From Metabacillus lacus (lineage in GTDB: Bacteria; Bacillota; Bacilli; Bacillales; Bacillaceae): a DNA stretch of 64,000 nt. Below, piece after piece: positions 26,500-35,113 of this stretch. The DNA lies in the NCBI RefSeq assembly GCF_009674805.1, contig NZ_WKKI01000002.1, forward strand, positions 62,001 through 126,000. The letters are read 5' to 3'. Every line of letters starts with the position of its first letter. Position 1 is the first letter of the stretch. The position numbers were made by a program, and so were the translations under genes. Under the pieces are notes generated by a model. It worked only from the letters and a program-made list of their open reading frames with translations, searched no databases and had not been told where the DNA came from.

Positions 26500-26515
26500 T
26501 GCAAGAAGTGTGCCA
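26500..26515 (-). promoter_or_regulatory. consensus sigma-54 (SigL) promoter for yfcC-iadA
   Basis: On the minus strand this reads TGGCACACTTCTTGCA, an exact match to TGGCAC-N5-TTGCA, with the GG and GC doublets of the -24/-12 elements. The predicted start near 26488 is some 15-20 bases before the yfcC start codon. Upstream are the dyad CTCTT-CCCT-AAGAG (26526-26539) and two TTGGTTG copies 20 bases apart (26565, 26585), possible activator sites. Confidence 0.85.
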
Positions 26516-26629
26516 CCATCAAATACTCTTCCCTAAGAGATATTTACACAATAAAAAAATCTTTTTGGTTGCAATTGTCTCTAATTGGTTGTTATTATAA
26601 TATCAATGAAATAATGGAAAGGAGCACAT

Positions 26630-28669
26630 ATGAATACTTATCGCATTACGCTGCTTGCTGGTTCTTCACAAACAAAAACCATTTTGTCCAAACAGCTGAA
26701 GCAGTTATTCGGGGATATATTGACTGTTGATGCATTTGCAATAGATGAAGAACTTCCAAGTTCCTTAAACAGCCGGACTGTCATCGTTTCTTCCATGCAG
26801 GCTAAAAAAGAGATTCCTGCTATCTTATTATCAGGCGCTTCCGTTATTGTTGCCAACCGAATGCCTGATCATCAGCATCTGGATAAACTATTGGCAATAC
26901 CTGCTGAAACAAAAGCGTTAGTAGTAAATGACAGCTACCAATCCGCACAGGATACCATCAGCACACTAACTCAATTAGGAATTACACACATAGAATACAT
27001 ACCCTATCAAAAAGGACATCCTGTTCCTTCCGGTATTTCTCTGGCGATATCTCCAGGGGAGATGGATTCTGTACCTGAGACAGTGCAGGATAAAATTGAT
27101 ATAGGTGTAAGACTGCTGGATTACTCTACTATTTTTGAAATTCTTTATAGTTTAAATATGACTGATTTGGCTGAGATGATTTCACAAAGGTACTTACGAA
27201 ATCTAATATCATTACATCAAGACCTGCTTTTAGCCGAAGTAACTGCAAACAAACTCCGCCTGCATCTTCAGCATGTGGTGGATGCAGTGGACGATAGTGT
27301 CATTGCAGTATCAAAGGATCATACAATCAGTGTTTTGAATGATGGGGCTAAAATGCTGCTGAATTTAGAGGAAGAGTACTCACCTGTAGGAAAACCGCTT
27401 CAAGAAATTCTTCAAGATGATGCCGTTGCCAATTTTATCTTGCATGGCGAAGAGGAAAATGAGTTTCATACACTTAATGGCATAGATGTTATGATTCACC
27501 GGTATGTACTGGAAACAGAAGGAACATGCGTTGCTACTATTAAAACTGTCAGGCAGGCAATTGAGATTGAACAATCTGCCCGTAAAGAGCTTGCCCAAAA
27601 TGGCCTTGTTGCAAAGTATACCTTTGAACATATCAAAGGCCGGCATCCACTTATTCAGGATGTTGTAAAGATTGCAAAAAAACTTGCAATGTCAGAGCTG
27701 CCCGTATTGATCCAAGGTGCAACAGGAACCGGGAAAGAACTTTTCGCACATAGCATTCATACTTATTCTTCGAGAAAAAACGGTCCTTTTCTTGCAGTAA
27801 ATTGCAGTGCACTGCCAGAAACCCTTTTGGAAAGTGAACTTTTTGGTTATGAAGAAGGTACCTTCACCGGTGCTCAAAAAGGCGGCAGAAAAGGTTTGTT
27901 TGAACTGGCAAATGGGGGAACCATTTTTCTTGATGAAATCGGAGATATCTCCCAAAGCCTTCAGGCAAGGCTGCTTAGAGTTCTGCAGGAAAAAGAAATA
28001 AGAAGAACAGGCGGACATAAACTGATTCCTATTGATACAAGAGTCATTTCTGCAACAAATAATAATCTGCTTGAAAAGGTTTCACATCAGGAATTTCGGG
28101 CAGATTTATATTACAGACTGAATGTTCTTTCTCTTCAAATTCCAGAGCTAAAAGATAGGAAAAGCGACATACCTCTGCTGATTCAGCATTTTATTGAGCT
28201 CAGCGGAAGAATGGTAAGAGTCGATCCCGCCGCAGAGAAAGCCCTTTTGCAGTACGATTGGCCAGGCAACATTAGAGAATTAAAAAACAGCATAGATTAT
28301 ATGCTGGCAGTATGTGACGGCAGGACTATCCAGCTGCATGATATACCGAACCGCCATCTGGAGAAACCTGCTAAAAAGAAAACTTCCAAAACAAATGACA
28401 TTCAACTGACTGTGATGGATAAAGAACAGTATTTATTTATCCTCCAATCAATTAACAAAGCTAATGAAGAGGGCGAACCTGCGAGTAGAAGAATGATAGC
28501 TGAAATGAGCAAAACTACAAGAATACCTCTTACAGCACAGCAAGTTCGGCACCGCCTTGACTTTTTGGAAAAAAGCCATTACGTCACAAAAGGAAGAGGA
28601 CGTGCCGGAACTAAAATTACTGTGGAAGGCTTGGACTTTCTGAATTCACTGACCGATTATATGCAATAA
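26630..28669 (+). CDS. sigma-54-dependent transcriptional activator (YplP position)
   Basis: 679 residues after AAAGGAGCACAT-ATG. Residues 1-200 are an uncharacterised sensory part, and about 215-300 a PAS-like domain (VVDAVDDSVIAVSKDHTISV). The AAA+ domain has Walker A GATGTGKE (about 362), the sigma-54 loop as GTFTGA (about 410, Thr for the usual Ala) and Walker B GGTIFLDE (about 430). Instead of a Fis helix-turn-helix the C-terminus (about 590-679) looks like a winged helix. It is divergent from yfcC-iadA and surely its activator. It occupies the place of B. subtilis yplP but seems longer. Confidence 0.9.
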   Translation: MNTYRITLLAGSSQTKTILSKQLKQLFGDILTVDAFAIDEELPSSLNSRTVIVSSMQAKKEIPAILLSGASVIVANRMPDHQHLDKLLAIPAETKALVVNDSYQSAQDTISTLTQLGITHIEYIPYQKGHPVPSGISLAISPGEMDSVPETVQDKIDIGVRLLDYSTIFEILYSLNMTDLAEMISQRYLRNLISLHQDLLLAEVTANKLRLHLQHVVDAVDDSVIAVSKDHTISVLNDGAKMLLNLEEEYSPVGKPLQEILQDDAVANFILHGEEENEFHTLNGIDVMIHRYVLETEGTCVATIKTVRQAIEIEQSARKELAQNGLVAKYTFEHIKGRHPLIQDVVKIAKKLAMSELPVLIQGATGTGKELFAHSIHTYSSRKNGPFLAVNCSALPETLLESELFGYEEGTFTGAQKGGRKGLFELANGGTIFLDEIGDISQSLQARLLRVLQEKEIRRTGGHKLIPIDTRVISATNNNLLEKVSHQEFRADLYYRLNVLSLQIPELKDRKSDIPLLIQHFIELSGRMVRVDPAAEKALLQYDWPGNIRELKNSIDYMLAVCDGRTIQLHDIPNRHLEKPAKKKTSKTNDIQLTVMDKEQYLFILQSINKANEEGEPASRRMIAEMSKTTRIPLTAQQVRHRLDFLEKSHYVTKGRGRAGTKITVEGLDFLNSLTDYMQ

Positions 28670-28681
28670 GGAGCTGAAAAA

Positions 28682-29323
28682 ATGGAATATTCACCAAAAG
28701 AAGAAATTGCTAATGCAATTACACACGGTATTGGTGTGCTACTGAGCATTCCTGCCTTGGTTATTTTGATTGTTTTTGCAGCCAGATATGGAGATGCCAT
28801 TGATATTGTAAGTTTCACTGTGTTTGGCGTTTCTATGCTGCTGCTTTATCTTTTCTCGACATTGCTGCACAGCATTACGTCAAAAAAAGCAAAGGATGTA
28901 TTCGAAATACTGGATCATTCAGCCATTTACATCTTAATAGCCGGTACCTATACCCCTTTTCTCCTCGGGCCTCTGAGAGGAACTCTTGGATGGACACTTT
29001 TAGCTGTCATATGGGGACTCACCATTACCGGCATCATATTTAAGATCTTTTTTGTCAAAAGATTCGTTGTGCTGTCTACCCTTCTGTATATCGTGATGGG
29101 CTGGCTGATTATCATTGCGATACAACCACTGTTTTACAGCCTGACTGTGACAGGTTTTATTCTTCTTCTTTCGGGAGGCTTGCTTTACACATTTGGATCT
29201 ATATTTTATGTATGGAGAAAAATCCCGTATCATCACGCAATCTGGCACGGATTTGTTCTTGCAGGAAGTGCTGCTATGTTTTTCTGCGTTCTCTTTTTTG
29301 TACTGGATGTACCTTTTATATGA
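28682..29323 (+). CDS. yplQ: hemolysin III family membrane protein (YplQ/TrhA)
   Basis: 213 residues, seven membrane segments. The family motif EEIANAITHGIGVLLSIPA opens the protein, FSTLLHSI and FEILDHSAIYILIAGTYTPF follow, and the last segment ends with IPYHHAIWHGFVLAG. The conserved Ser/His/Asp residues resemble the PAQR metal site. Bacterial members are linked to membrane energetics or homeostasis. It starts 12 bases after the sigma-54 activator, so both share a transcript. Confidence 0.92.
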   Translation: MEYSPKEEIANAITHGIGVLLSIPALVILIVFAARYGDAIDIVSFTVFGVSMLLLYLFSTLLHSITSKKAKDVFEILDHSAIYILIAGTYTPFLLGPLRGTLGWTLLAVIWGLTITGIIFKIFFVKRFVVLSTLLYIVMGWLIIIAIQPLFYSLTVTGFILLLSGGLLYTFGSIFYVWRKIPYHHAIWHGFVLAGSAAMFFCVLFFVLDVPFI

Positions 29324-29446
29324 ACAGTATGTTCAGGAACCTCATAAGAAATTGACATGTATAAAATATAGTACTCTCGCCGGCCTGAACGAAGTATAAA
29401 GGATGCACAGCAGCAAAATGTACTGGTTGTGAACAATATGCAAAAT

Positions 29447-29485
29447 AAGGGTGTTACACAGGTTGAAAACCTTTGCAACACCCTT
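29447..29485. terminator. bidirectional terminator
   Basis: AAGGGTGTT and AACACCCTT pair, with the inner AGGTTG/AACCT extending the stem, between convergent yplQ and plsC. Confidence 0.75.
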
Positions 29486-29488
29486 TAC

Positions 29489-30208
29489 TTATTTCTCCAG
29501 CGACTGCTGTATAGTATGATGAAGACGCTGAGCTATTTCTGTTAAATCCATATTCATATAGTCTTCCGGCAGGAGAGGCTTTGATATTGACAGTGTAACA
29601 GATGCCGGCTTCAGAACCGGTCCGGTATTGTGTTCCATAATTGCATACGTGCCATTTATGGCTACCGGCACAATCGGGACTGCTGCATCTCTTGCCATAC
29701 GGAGAGCACCTGTCTTAAACTCACCAAGCTGCCTTCCCTTGCTCCTTGTTCCTTCCGGAAATATAAGCAGAGAGTGGCCGTTTCTCAATTTTTCCGTTCC
29801 CTCTTTTAAGGACAGCAGAGCCTGCCGTCTGTTTCTTCGATCAATAAAAATACAGTTTATCGCTTCCATCCATTTTGGAACAACCGGTATTTTTTTCACT
29901 TCTACTTTAGAAAGAAAACCAATTGGTTTCTCAAGATAGCCCAGACAAACGAAAATATCAAAATTGCCCTGATGATTACTCACAAACAATACAGGACCAT
30001 CAGGAATGTTTTCCCGTCCACTCACTGTGATATCAGAACCTGTAATTTTCAATAGTCTTCGGCCAAGAAGTTCAGGCTGTTGATGGGCTGCATTGTCCCT
30101 GAGGGCAACAGGCACATCAGGGCCTATTTTTTTAATTTTTCTTAACTTCGGTAAACTGAACAGGACAAACAATGCCCCGTATATCATAACTGCAGCATAT
30201 CGAAACAA
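29489..30208 (-). CDS. plsC: 1-acyl-sn-glycerol-3-phosphate acyltransferase (YpkP position)
   Basis: TTG at 30208 is chosen because GGAGGTATCACG precedes it; the longer frame begins without a ribosome site. 239 residues, with an N-terminal membrane segment (YAAVMIYGALFVLFS), the HX4D motif in SNHQGNFDIF and FPEGTRSKG. It acylates lysophosphatidic acid to phosphatidic acid at the membrane. Located after thyA-dfrA as in B. subtilis; a 130-base gap separates it from dfrA. Confidence 0.93.
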   Translation of the reverse strand: MFRYAAVMIYGALFVLFSLPKLRKIKKIGPDVPVALRDNAAHQQPELLGRRLLKITGSDITVSGRENIPDGPVLFVSNHQGNFDIFVCLGYLEKPIGFLSKVEVKKIPVVPKWMEAINCIFIDRRNRRQALLSLKEGTEKLRNGHSLLIFPEGTRSKGRQLGEFKTGALRMARDAAVPIVPVAINGTYAIMEHNTGPVLKPASVTLSISKPLLPEDYMNMDLTEIAQRLHHTIQQSLEK

Positions 30209-30340
30209 CGTGATACCTCCGTGAATGACTGAACGTGCACGAAACACTCATTCTTTCTTTTATGTAAGCTGACCTTCTAGCAAACATTGGTCCTTATTAC
30301 TTGTATCTGGGTTCACTGCTTTATTCAGAACTTTTCAGCT

Positions 30341-30829
30341 CTATTTTCTTTGGTAAACGAGGAATTCATAATCATAAGGGTTTTTTTCATTTTTCACGCC
30401 TTTTTCCTTTGAAAGAACAGTCCATTCTTTTTCTTCAAAAAAAGGAAAATATTTATCACCTTCAAAAGATTCTTCAATTCTTGTTACATACATCTTGCTG
30501 CTGTGCGGAAGTACTTCTTTGAAAATCTCAGTACCGCCGATTACAAACAACTCCTCTGCACCGCACTCTTTATTCAGCTGAAGAAGTTCTTCTGTACTGT
30601 GAAGAATGCTGCAGCCGTCTTGATGATAGGAAGTGTCCCTTGTCAAAATGAAATTTTCTCTCCCAGGGAGAGGTTTCCCTATACTGTCAAAGGTTTTCCT
30701 TCCCATAATAATTTTGTGGCCCATGGTCACTTTTTTGAAATATGCTAAATCTGCAGGCAGTCTCCATGGCAAATCATTATTTTTGCCAATCAAGCGGTTT
30801 TGGTCCATCGCAAAAAGTAAGGATATCAT
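30341..30829 (-). CDS. dfrA: dihydrofolate reductase
   Basis: 162 residues. [15 protein letters not shown] and [17 protein letters not shown] form the folate site (Asp 27-type acid in LPADL); [15 protein letters not shown] and the NADPH-binding FVIGGTEIF complete it. It reduces dihydrofolate made by thymidylate synthase. Its start overlaps the thyA stop by four bases (ATGA), so the partners are translationally coupled. Confidence 0.97.
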   Translation of the reverse strand: MISLLFAMDQNRLIGKNNDLPWRLPADLAYFKKVTMGHKIIMGRKTFDSIGKPLPGRENFILTRDTSYHQDGCSILHSTEELLQLNKECGAEELFVIGGTEIFKEVLPHSSKMYVTRIEESFEGDKYFPFFEEKEWTVLSKEKGVKNEKNPYDYEFLVYQRK

Positions 30830-31620
30830 ACACTGACTGCCCCCTTGATAGCTGGATGAGATTCATAACCCTCTAAAACGAAATCTTCAAATTTGAAATC
30901 AAATATAGAGGAAACATCACTATTGATCTTCATCTTAGGAAGCTGTTTAGGATCTCTTTGAAGTTGAAGCTTAACCTGCTCTATATGGTTTTTATAAATA
31001 TGAACATCTCCGAATGTATGAATGAACTCCCCTGGCTTCAGACCGGTTACCTGCGCAATCATCATCGTGAGAAGAGCATAGGAGGCAATGTTAAAAGGAA
31101 CTCCTAAAAATACATCTGCCGACCTCTGGTAAAGCTGGCAGGATAGCTTTCCATCGGACACATAAAACTGAAAAAAGCAATGGCATGGCGGTAAAGCCAT
31201 ATCAGGAAGATCTCCGACGTTCCATGCATTTACTATTAATCTTCTGGAATTTGGATTTTCTTTTATCTGCTGAACAACATCAGCAATTTGATCAATACTG
31301 CTTCCGTCAGCTGCCGCCCACGATCTCCACTGATGACTGTAAATCGGCCCAAGATCACCGTTTTCATCTGCCCATTCGTTCCATATTTTTACCCCGTTAT
31401 CCTGCAGATACTTAATGTTTGTATCTCCTGCCAGGAACCACAATAACTCGTGAATAATAGATTTTAAATGTACTTTTTTAGTAGTGACCAAAGGAAAACC
31501 ATCCTCAAGGTTAAAACGCATTTGATATCCGAATGTGCTGATTGTCCCTGTTCCTGTTCTGTCTTCCTTTACAGTGCCTGTTTCAAGTACATGGCTGCAT
31601 AATGTTAAATATTCCTTCAT
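30826..31620 (-). CDS. thyA: thymidylate synthase (ThyA type)
   Basis: 264 residues, the size of E. coli-type ThyA. The catalytic Cys is in [14 protein letters not shown], with [17 protein letters not shown] and [10 protein letters not shown] downstream. It converts dUMP and methylene-THF to dTMP and dihydrofolate, which the next gene recycles. It corresponds to B. subtilis thyB in location. Confidence 0.97.
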   Translation of the reverse strand: MKEYLTLCSHVLETGTVKEDRTGTGTISTFGYQMRFNLEDGFPLVTTKKVHLKSIIHELLWFLAGDTNIKYLQDNGVKIWNEWADENGDLGPIYSHQWRSWAAADGSSIDQIADVVQQIKENPNSRRLIVNAWNVGDLPDMALPPCHCFFQFYVSDGKLSCQLYQRSADVFLGVPFNIASYALLTMMIAQVTGLKPGEFIHTFGDVHIYKNHIEQVKLQLQRDPKQLPKMKINSDVSSIFDFKFEDFVLEGYESHPAIKGAVSV

Positions 31621-31637
31621 CAGAATCCCTCCTGGCT

Positions 31638-32354
31638 TTATTGTTTTGCAAACAACGCTGCATCATTTTCTAGTTTTAACAAAAATGCGTATGTTAAAGG
31701 AGCATCTGCCCTTAATACGTTCCTGGAGTCTTCACTAAAATAAAGCATAGCGAACACTTCAGCGAAGTACTCTTCCGGAAAGGATGTAAAATAAGCTCTG
31801 TTTTGAAAAATAATACCTGATTCCTGCTTCCATATATTCAAAAATGCCGGCTGTTTTCTTACCTGCCCAAACACATATTTATCTACTGCATGCCCAAGTT
31901 CATGAAGTTCAAGTGCTACGGAGCCATGCCCCATTCCGTAAGAGCTATGACCAATTTTAGCATAAACATATTTGTTTTCACACAAGCCGGGAATGTCTTC
32001 CCAAGTCAGTCCTGTCCCTTCATAGCCATGCGGGGTCTTTCCCTTCAAGTCATGAAGCTTGCTTTCATTTGTTATTGGACCATCAAAAAGTTTAATTTTT
32101 ACGCCTTTGTCAGCAGCAAGCCTGAGAATGTTTTCGTCAACCTTATTCAGATTTTCGACCATTTCCAGTACATCTTTTTCTTTAAAAGTGCTTTCCGGAA
32201 GCAAAACGAGTTCACCGAGACTCCAATGATATTCAGCCTCTTGCTGGGATTTAAATTTGTAGGTATATAGAGGTGTTCCTGAAGGAGTTGCTTTTGCATA
32301 TTGAACAGAGGGAATCACTAAAAGCAGCAGTGCTGCAAGGAGCCATTTTTTCAT
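31638..32354 (-). CDS. secreted lethal-factor/PPEP-like zinc metalloprotease
   Basis: 238 residues with a signal peptide ([19 protein letters not shown]). The zinc site is [10 protein letters not shown], followed about 45 residues on by [15 protein letters not shown], the third ligand region typical of the anthrax lethal-factor C-terminal (ATLF) fold and the Pro-Pro endopeptidases. Size and simple secretion resemble PPEP-1. A substrate is unknown; PPEPs cut surface proteins between two prolines. It is 17 bases after thyA's upstream end and is not at this place in B. subtilis to my knowledge. Confidence 0.8.
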   Translation of the reverse strand: MKKWLLAALLLLVIPSVQYAKATPSGTPLYTYKFKSQQEAEYHWSLGELVLLPESTFKEKDVLEMVENLNKVDENILRLAADKGVKIKLFDGPITNESKLHDLKGKTPHGYEGTGLTWEDIPGLCENKYVYAKIGHSSYGMGHGSVALELHELGHAVDKYVFGQVRKQPAFLNIWKQESGIIFQNRAYFTSFPEEYFAEVFAMLYFSEDSRNVLRADAPLTYAFLLKLENDAALFAKQ

Positions 32355-32536
32355 GTTGTCTACATTTCACATCCTGCCCTAATTTTAATCTATGAATATA
32401 CTACCATAAAACTTTCAGGGAATTCTCATAAAAATTTCGTTTGTAAGCCCCTTCCCTGAAATATTTATATTGACTGCAAAGTTTAAGTGTGCAACATACG
32501 CTTCTCTCCAGTAACTCCTCCTGTATAACAGAAAAT

Positions 32537-32564
32537 AAAAAAACCTGCAGTGAGCAGGTTTTTT
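32537..32564. terminator. bidirectional terminator below ypjP
   Basis: AAAAACCTGC and GCAGGTTTTTT pair around AGTGA. It separates ypjP from the protease gene. Confidence 0.75.
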
Positions 32565-32595
32565 CTATGAATCAAAAAAGTTAAGTTGTTTGCTA

Positions 32596-33150
32596 TTAAT
32601 TAGCCATCCAGTTTGGGGGGGTATTTTTATCCCAATATATGCTTCCCAATTCATGATGAGAAGCAAAGGAATCGTGGTAAGTATGATAGTGAAAGTTAAA
32701 CCAGAAGCCTTGATGGGGAGGATTGTCTCTTCTCACATGGAATCTGATAAGATCTTCACCGGTTTGAGCGTCATAAATATGAAATATTTTTTCTCCCATA
32801 CCTCCGGCAGGCTTTTTCGACAGTATCACATTCAGAAATCTTTCATCATTTTCAGCAAATTCGGTAATTGTTTCTTCAATCTTTGGAAGAATCACTTCCT
32901 TAAATTCATCTTCAATCACAGGGCCAATCTTATTACCAAACTTTAAATATGATTGTTCTTCTGCAAGATGCAAAAGCTGTTCCACAGAAAACTCGTGTGA
33001 GCTTGCCAGCAGCTTTCCGTCTTCTGAGCTGCTGCCTGCTGTATCTTTTGAAGTTTGTTCCTCCATCATCAGAGCTGCAGGGGGTGATACCATTCCAAAG
33101 GTTGCAATTGTAAATAGAATGACCAGGGTTTTCTTAAACCATTTATTCAT
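32596..33150 (-). CDS. ypjP: YpjP family exported protein
   Basis: 184 residues from ATG 33150 (MNKWFKKTLVILFTIATFGM), a signal or membrane segment. The conserved parts are EQSYLKFGNKIGPVIEDEFK and the end HELGSIYWDKNTPPNWMAN. This is the YpjP family found next to thyA in Bacillus; function unknown. Ends in a shared terminator. Confidence 0.88.
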   Translation of the reverse strand: MNKWFKKTLVILFTIATFGMVSPPAALMMEEQTSKDTAGSSSEDGKLLASSHEFSVEQLLHLAEEQSYLKFGNKIGPVIEDEFKEVILPKIEETITEFAENDERFLNVILSKKPAGGMGEKIFHIYDAQTGEDLIRFHVRRDNPPHQGFWFNFHYHTYHDSFASHHELGSIYWDKNTPPNWMAN

Positions 33151-33329
33151 TTTTGCTCTTCCTTCCAAATAGGCTCTTAACAGCTATTCTACCATATTGT
33201 CAAACTAACAGAATACGATAATGTGCTTATTTTTTGAAAGGGCTTTAAATATTCAGGGAAAACATATAAAATAGAGGAGAATACGTACATAGTCATTTCA
33301 ACGGACTGAAGGGGACAGGGGGCTGAAGA

Positions 33330-33404
33330 ATGTTTGAAGGATTGTTTGTAGTGTTGAGCTTTGCGACACTTGCTTATATGATTTATGTTGAAATAGCTGA
33401 TTAA
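33330..33404 (+). CDS. 24-residue single-span membrane peptide
   Basis: ATG at 33330 is preceded by GGGGACAGGGGGCTGAAG. The frame begins MFEGLFVVLSFATLAYM and ends in VEIAD, one membrane span with an acidic tail. A strong terminator overlaps its stop codon, which marks it as a small transcription unit of its own. A TATAAAAT sequence at about 33,270 is a possible -10. Family unknown. Confidence 0.55.
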   Translation: MFEGLFVVLSFATLAYMIYVEIAD

Positions 33405-33432
33405 AAACCTCATGGAGCCCATGAGGTTTTTT
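33403..33432 (+). terminator. intrinsic terminator of the 24-codon ORF
   Basis: AAAACCTCATGG and CCATGAGGTTTT pair around AGC, followed by T-run. The A-run on the other strand lets it also end the minus-strand YuzL-like gene's transcript. Confidence 0.85.
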
Positions 33433-33437
33433 ACTCA

Positions 33438-33563
33438 TTATTTTTTATTTTTCTTCCTGCTGGAATCCTTTTTAGTACCCACTTCTTCGACGGTTGTTCC
33501 CTGACCTTCTGTATGAGAGGAACTCAGCCCTGCAGTTGAAGGATCACTTTTCCTTTTTGACAA
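33438..33563 (-). CDS. YuzL-family small protein
   Basis: A 41-residue ORF from TTG 33563, preceded by GGAGGTGG. It starts MSKRKSDPSTAGLSSSHTEG and ends RKKNKK. The KRKxDPSxAGLSSxxxxG pattern is that of the YuzL proteins of Bacillus, small basic proteins resembling minor acid-soluble spore proteins. Function unknown. Confidence 0.65.
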   Translation of the reverse strand: MSKRKSDPSTAGLSSSHTEGQGTTVEEVGTKKDSSRKKNKK

Positions 33564-33590
33564 TTTTACCACCTCCATTGTTATGTTTCC

Positions 33591-34376
33591 TTATTTGTCC
33601 TTTTCTATAAATCCAAAATGAAATTTGGCTGTTTTGCGAACAATGACCGAAAAACCAAACTGCTGAAATCTGGGGCTTTGCCAGTGGTCTTTTAAAACCA
33701 CCCGGCTTTTCGCAACTCTCAAAGCGTCTCTCATAGCATTCTTACTGATCTCTTTTCTCACAGACATGCCTCTGAGACCGGCAATGCCTTGCGACGCCAC
33801 TATTGTTTCATGAAACATAGGGTCAAAATAAACAACATCAAAAGAATTGTCACTGCAGTTCTGCAGAAAAGCTTCATGATCGCTATGAAGTATCTGTATT
33901 CGTCTCATCGCTTCGTCCATTTCTTTTATCCCTGTCTCCCAGGTTTGCAATCCTTTTCCTGTGAGATAAGCTGTGTTTCTGTTTCCTTCAATTCCAACGA
34001 CCTTTCCAGAGACTCCAGTTTGAAAACTGGCAAGAATTGCATCAGAGGCAAGCCCAGCTGTACAGTCCAACAGGCTCTGTCCGCTTTGAAGTCCGCATGC
34101 TTCAAGAAAGGGATCTCTATCGCCTTTCATCAGCCTTTTTATTCTGAACATAGAAGAGTTCGGGTGAAAAAAGGCCGGATCTTTACTATCCTGATACAAC
34201 TCCAGCCGGTTTTCTCCTACCACCAACAGAGGCTGACCATAGAGGGAAATCATGTCAGCCACAGATTTCTTTTCTCTTTTTTTATAATCCGCACCAAGTT
34301 CCTCAGCAATGGATTTCGCAAGCAGAATTCGTTTTTCAGCGGTTCTGCCTGATGTTGTCACATTCATATCGTACAT
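33591..34376 (-). CDS. class I SAM methyltransferase, RsmJ-like
   Basis: 261 residues. LLDCTAGLASDAILASFQ is the SAM motif, and VVYFDPMF the catalytic motif, both as in the RsmJ (YhiQ) family that makes m2G1516 in 16S rRNA. RsmJ is typical of Gammaproteobacteria, but related proteins occur across Bacillaceae, where the target has not been settled. No operon partner. Confidence 0.8.
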   Translation of the reverse strand: MYDMNVTTSGRTAEKRILLAKSIAEELGADYKKREKKSVADMISLYGQPLLVVGENRLELYQDSKDPAFFHPNSSMFRIKRLMKGDRDPFLEACGLQSGQSLLDCTAGLASDAILASFQTGVSGKVVGIEGNRNTAYLTGKGLQTWETGIKEMDEAMRRIQILHSDHEAFLQNCSDNSFDVVYFDPMFHETIVASQGIAGLRGMSVRKEISKNAMRDALRVAKSRVVLKDHWQSPRFQQFGFSVIVRKTAKFHFGFIEKDK

Positions 34377-34590
34377 CCTCCCTGTCAGCCATCTTGACTT
34401 GTTGATGATTTAACGGGACAGCTTCTGCATTCTTTATCTTGAAGGTGTCTATTTCAGACAATCTCTTAGAAGTTTTTCAAGTGTCTTGAAAGAAGATCAG
34501 CTGCTGCACTGGCGCCAGCTTTATACTTCTCTGGCTGACACAACCTTTAGTTCCCTTTTTTCACAGCAGAACTGTTCTATTTTGAGCGAT

Positions 34591-34616
34591 AAAAAAAAGG
34601 ATGCCAAATCGGCATC
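34591..34616 (-). terminator. terminator after brxA
   Basis: GATGCC and GGCATC pair around AAATC, and on the minus strand CTTTTTTTT follows. It overlaps the brxA stop. Confidence 0.8.
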
Positions 34617-35049
34617 ACAAGCTTTGATGATTAAAAGCAGTTTGAAGGTTTTCTATAATTTCTCCAATAGAATGGCCTTCAATTTCATGGCGCGGGATAA
34701 AATGCACGACTTCTTTTCCTTTTAAAAGAGCCATAGAAGGAGAGGAAGGTTCAAAGCCTTCAAAGTATTCTCTCATCTTTGCAGTTGCTTCTTTATCCTG
34801 TCCTGCAAAAACTGTTACATATTTTTCAGGGGCATTATCCCCCATGATGGCCTGAACAGCAGCTGGCCGGGCCAAACCGGCAGCACAGCCGCATATTGAG
34901 TTGACTACAACAAGTGCTGTTTCTTGATTCTCATTCATAAAAGCTTCAACCTGATCGGGGGTTGTGAGCTCATGAAAACCGGCATTTGTCAGTTCGCTTC
35001 TCATCGGCTGTACAATTTGACGCATATATTCCTCATAAGCATTTGACAT
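34615..35049 (-). CDS. brxA: bacilliredoxin BrxA (YphP)
   Basis: 144 residues of the DUF1094 thioredoxin fold. The active site is CGC in NSICGCAAGLARPAAV, then VFAGQDKEATAKMREYF. Bacilliredoxins remove bacillithiol from S-bacillithiolated proteins after oxidative stress. It lies directly before ilvD, as yphP does in B. subtilis, which supports BrxA rather than BrxB. Confidence 0.9.
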   Translation of the reverse strand: MSNAYEEYMRQIVQPMRSELTNAGFHELTTPDQVEAFMNENQETALVVVNSICGCAAGLARPAAVQAIMGDNAPEKYVTVFAGQDKEATAKMREYFEGFEPSSPSMALLKGKEVVHFIPRHEIEGHSIGEIIENLQTAFNHQSL

Positions 35050-35113
35050 TTGTTTGCCTCCCGTTAATCACTTTACGTCATAGGATACTATAGGGAGGAG
35101 ACAGTATGCAAAT

